Assembly (NCBI GenBank): GCA_937892025.1
Contig: CALAVA010000145.1
Coordinates: forward strand, 1 to 7,706
DNA from: an uncultured Bacteroidales bacterium
Lineage (GTDB): Bacteria; Bacteroidota; Bacteroidia; Bacteroidales; WCHB1-69
Direction: 5' to 3'
Length of the DNA stretch: 7,706 bases
The notes beneath the pieces were generated by a model. The model saw only the letters and a list, made by a program, of their open reading frames with translations, searched no databases and was not told the DNA's origin. The stretch's first letter is position 1. Each line of letters opens with the position of its first letter. The position numbers and the translations under genes were made by a program. This document shows, piece by piece, positions 4,763 to 7,706 of the stretch.

Positions 4763-7636
4763 ATGAGAACAATAAAGTATATTTTGTTAGGAATGAGTGT
4801 TTGCTGTATGCTTATTGGAGGTTATGCTCAAAACAGCAACAAAACTCAAAAAGAGAGAAAAGTTGGTAATGGCTGGACATCTATTGGACCAAGTAATATT
4901 TCTGGTCGGACATTAACATTGTGTATTGATAAAGACAATTCGCAAGTGTTGTACGTAGGTGCATCCGGTAGTGGTTTGTGGAAATCTACCAATGGTGGGG
5001 CGTCTTGGATAAGAAACACCTCTTATGATGGTTCTGCTGCCGTTTCTGCCATTGTTCAAGACAATACGGGTGCCCTTTATGTCGGCACAGGCGATGGTTT
5101 TGCTAACCTTTCCTCCGGTCCCGGTGTTTCTGATGCTTATAATACTTATGGAATTAAAGGCGATGGTATTTACAAGTCTATAGATGGTGGAGCGTCCTTT
5201 AGTTTATTGCAAGCCACAGAAGATTGGGAAGAAATTAACGATATGGCCTTTGATTTTAACACCAATAAATTATATGTAGCAACCAATGGCGGTTTGATGG
5301 TGTCTGCTGACGGTGGCAACTCTTTCCAATTGGCTCATGCGGGTGTTACTTTCAAATGTGTAGAAGTCCATATTGTTGGAGATATAATAGTTTATACAAA
5401 TATGGGTGCTAACGCAAATGCTTATGTCTCTGTTAATGGCGGAACTTCTTTTAGTTCACTCTGTGGAACAGACAAATTGCCAAGTAATGCAGGACGTATT
5501 AGTTTGGCTGTTTCTTCTACTGCTTCAAATATAATGTATGCTTTGGTGGCAAATGCTAAAGGTAAATATATCGGTGCTTATCAATCAAGAAATACGGGTG
5601 CTACATGGAGAACTATTGCTCCTACAAGCGGAATGACAGATTTGATTGGAGGGGAAGTAGGCTTAGCTTGCAACAAAATTATTGTAGATCAAGAAGATTC
5701 GTCCAAAGTGTTTTTAGGAGGTAGTGTGTTTTATCGGGGGGCAGAATATGATACCGAACATGATTTCAACTGGACAGCAATTAATTCTGTGACAAACATA
5801 TATAATATAACTGCCAAAGGTCAAAACATATATATTTGTACAAGTTCTGGTATTATGAAATCCACCAATGGCGGAACTAAATTCGTTGCAAGCAATAACA
5901 ATTTCTCTTCCATGCAATCATACACATTGGCTGTAGCCAATGATGGTCGTTTTTTGAGTGGAATTAGAGATGGTGGTTTGGCCTATATTTCTAATCCAAA
6001 CAACACCTCTAAAAGAGCAACAATAATATCAAATGGTGCTGGTGATGGCGGAAATGCAATATTCTCTTTTATTAAGCCTGAAACCATGTTCTATACAGGC
6101 TATTATGGCTATTGTTATCGTAGAGCAAGTGAAAACAGTGACGCTCAAACTCCTGCAGAATGGTATGGAAACAATACTGAAAACACAATCATTAAGGAAA
6201 AAAACACTTCTTATACTCGTTGGCACCCCACTCAAAACAATATGTCGCTTAATTATTCCTCAGCAAGAGTAAATCCTTTGGCTATATGGGAGTCTTACAA
6301 TGATATTAATAGTATAGATTCTGTTGAATATATTGTAGATAACGACTATGTTACAGGTGATGTTATTTGTGTAAAAAGTGCAAGAAACAATTATCCTATC
6401 TATTATACATATAATGGAACAGACTCTTTGCATAGAAATGCAGACACGCTAAAAGTACAAGATATTGTTACTTCCAGATTGTTTTTAGGTGGTGGGGGAC
6501 ATAGATATCCTAGCGGTTTACCATGCGGAGCACCTGTATATTTGACAACAACAGGTTTGGATTATTTCAATTTACCTTATTGGATGTGTGTGTTTAGAAC
6601 AAAAGATTCCACAGAGCAAGTGATGGATTTAAAAGTATCTGAAGACGGAGACCATCTCTTTGTTTTGGCAAGAAAATTTCGGTCAGGTATCGGTTATGAA
6701 TATTCAATCTATCGTGTATCCGGATTTGACACACACCGAACAAGAGAGGAAATGGAGGTTTATCCATACGGTGACCCCAATAAAGGATTTGCTGACGATA
6801 ATCCATATAGGCAATTGGAAGACAATGTCTTGATAGAAAATGTGTCAGGAGTAGATATTTTGTCTATAACATTAGACCCACAAGACAATAATAACCTTAT
6901 TTATACAACAAACGGAAATGGTTTAGCTTTTGACCGTGTTGTAGTTATTACAGATGCTTTGACTGCAACTAATGGTAATGCCACCGTAAAACCTAAAGAA
7001 GGAACGGGTATCCCTGAAAATTTGGCTGTCTATACAGCAATTGTAGAAATGAATCATGCAAATTTGGCCTACATAGGTACAGAAGCAGGTGTATATATCT
7101 CAGAAAATTTCACCTCAGACACTCCTACTTGGACATTGTATAACAATGGTATTACTATAAAAGTGCCTGTTTTTAAATTGTTCCAACAAACCAAAAATTG
7201 GCCCAAAACTCAATCTGTTTCCTATTCTGCAGACGGAACGGCAACATATATTGATTTTCCGGGTGTAAGCAATTATGGTAGTATCTATGCCGCTACACAC
7301 GGATTAGGCGTGTTTATTGATAGTACTTATTTTGACGCTATTGCTGATAGAAAAATTGATCATTCTTCACAACAAATGGCTCAAAATATAAAAGTTTATC
7401 CTAACCCGACAAATAATACCGCTACACTTGCTTTTGAATTGAAAGAAAAGACTAACTTGACTATCAATGTAACTGATATTACAGGTAGAATAATCAAATC
7501 TGAATATAAAAACAATTTGACTGAAGGATACTATCAAGAAAATATTGATTGTAGCAATTTGTCAGAAGGGATATATTTTGTAACAATTAATATGAATAAT
7601 AAAGTATATACAAAAAAATTGGTGGTTAATAAATAA
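4763..7636 (+). CDS. Secreted Asp-box/VPS10-like beta-propeller protein with T9SS type A sorting domain
   Basis: This is a complete 957-residue exported protein. Residues 1-22 form a signal peptide (basic start, hydrophobic core, cleavage after GYA before QNS). The N-terminal half carries Asp-box/BNR-like repeats with the pattern S-x-(D/N)-x-G-x-x-(W/F): KSTNGGASW near 74-82, KSIDGGASF near 138-146, VSADGGNSF near 180-188, VSVNGGTSF near 222-230 and KSTNGGTKF near 366-374. These are typical of sialidase/sortilin-like propellers, and a further propeller-like segment (LAYIGTEAGVYISENF) lies near 780. No sialidase catalytic set was recognised, so an enzymatic role is not claimed. Residues 874-957 (KVYPNPTNN, ITGRIIKSE, LSEGIYFVTI, KKLVVNK) match the T9SS C-terminal sorting domain that sends proteins across the outer membrane for surface attachment or release in Bacteroidota. 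The ATG at 4763 is chosen because the signal peptide follows directly. Its upstream region is A/T-rich with no Shine-Dalgarno sequence. Confidence 0.9.
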   Translation: MRTIKYILLGMSVCCMLIGGYAQNSNKTQKERKVGNGWTSIGPSNISGRTLTLCIDKDNSQVLYVGASGSGLWKSTNGGASWIRNTSYDGSAAVSAIVQDNTGALYVGTGDGFANLSSGPGVSDAYNTYGIKGDGIYKSIDGGASFSLLQATEDWEEINDMAFDFNTNKLYVATNGGLMVSADGGNSFQLAHAGVTFKCVEVHIVGDIIVYTNMGANANAYVSVNGGTSFSSLCGTDKLPSNAGRISLAVSSTASNIMYALVANAKGKYIGAYQSRNTGATWRTIAPTSGMTDLIGGEVGLACNKIIVDQEDSSKVFLGGSVFYRGAEYDTEHDFNWTAINSVTNIYNITAKGQNIYICTSSGIMKSTNGGTKFVASNNNFSSMQSYTLAVANDGRFLSGIRDGGLAYISNPNNTSKRATIISNGAGDGGNAIFSFIKPETMFYTGYYGYCYRRASENSDAQTPAEWYGNNTENTIIKEKNTSYTRWHPTQNNMSLNYSSARVNPLAIWESYNDINSIDSVEYIVDNDYVTGDVICVKSARNNYPIYYTYNGTDSLHRNADTLKVQDIVTSRLFLGGGGHRYPSGLPCGAPVYLTTTGLDYFNLPYWMCVFRTKDSTEQVMDLKVSEDGDHLFVLARKFRSGIGYEYSIYRVSGFDTHRTREEMEVYPYGDPNKGFADDNPYRQLEDNVLIENVSGVDILSITLDPQDNNNLIYTTNGNGLAFDRVVVITDALTATNGNATVKPKEGTGIPENLAVYTAIVEMNHANLAYIGTEAGVYISENFTSDTPTWTLYNNGITIKVPVFKLFQQTKNWPKTQSVSYSADGTATYIDFPGVSNYGSIYAATHGLGVFIDSTYFDAIADRKIDHSSQQMAQNIKVYPNPTNNTATLAFELKEKTNLTINVTDITGRIIKSEYKNNLTEGYYQENIDCSNLSEGIYFVTINMNNKVYTKKLVVNK
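7382..7633 (+). other. T9SS type A C-terminal sorting domain
   Basis: This is the coding part for the last 84 residues of the secreted protein. It starts at the YPNP motif typical of these domains and ends in the basic KxLVVxK strand. The domain is recognised by the type IX machinery and is usually removed after outer-membrane passage. It is the clearest taxonomic marker for Bacteroidota in the window. Confidence 0.9.
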
Positions 7637-7666
7637 AAAAATTAATGTGTAGAAAAGGATTAACGC

Positions 7667-7706
7667 AGATCGGAAGAGCGTCGTGTAGGGAAAGAGTGTA
7701 GATCTC
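7667..7706. other. Illumina TruSeq adapter remnant (not biological)
   Basis: The last 40 bases start AGATCGGAAGAGCGTCGTGT and continue as the reverse complement of the TruSeq universal adapter, without a mismatch as far as I recall that sequence. The 30 bases before it (7637-7666) are AT-rich sequence after the stop codon with nothing recognisable. The contig end is therefore untrimmed read-through and says nothing about gene order downstream. Confidence 0.97.

Overview
This window looks like a composite assembly contig, not a stretch of one genome. It holds (i) an extremely AT-rich eukaryotic segment at about 1-2490, (ii) a bacterial segment of the Bacteroidota type at about 2491-7666, and (iii) 40 bases of Illumina TruSeq adapter at 7667-7706. 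The two biological segments differ in base composition (sampled lines run near 20% GC on the left and near 40% on the right), gene style and protein families. They meet at the edge of a purine-only GGAAGA repeat, inside two genes that face opposite ways.

Left segment. The contig opens with five perfect copies, plus partial copies, of the heptamer CCCCAAT. The C-rich strand reads inward from the end, as at a telomere. The same heptamer is also the cyanobacterial STRR1 repeat (CCCCA(A/G)T), so the telomere reading is not certain. After about 65 bases of AT-rich leader comes one long gene for a non-canonical ubiquitin-conjugating (E2/UBC) protein. It has a UBC fold with a catalytic cysteine, an N/K-rich linker, a long conserved helical region and an Arg-Gly repeat tail. 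In the given sequence this gene is broken into separate frames by up to four small shifts, two of them at runs of nine A. Glutamine is always CAA or CAG and no in-frame UAA, UAG or UGA has to be read as sense. The genetic code is therefore standard as far as this gene shows. An AT-rich protist is the likely source. A ciliate with a standard code would fit the telomere-like end, but this is inference.

Right segment. On the minus strand, lpxD (lipid A biosynthesis) is followed 6 bases later by a class III PLP aminotransferase whose last quarter is lost at the junction. lpxD carries an in-frame TAA just after the catalytic HN motif. Divergently, on the plus strand, lies an intact 957-residue secreted protein with a signal peptide, Asp-box/VPS10-like beta-propeller repeats and a type IX secretion (T9SS) C-terminal sorting domain. 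The T9SS domain, LpxD, the TAnnTTTG-type -7 promoter motifs and the absence of Shine-Dalgarno sequences all point to Bacteroidota. LpxD and the T9SS protein both relate to a Gram-negative outer membrane; the aminotransferase is metabolic.

I see no convincing new system. The apparent fused ORFs (RG-repeat protein running into new sequence; aminotransferase with a poly-Ser tail) are products of the junction. The points that deserve a second look are the junction, the frame breaks in the E2 gene, the lpxD nonsense codon and the terminal repeat.
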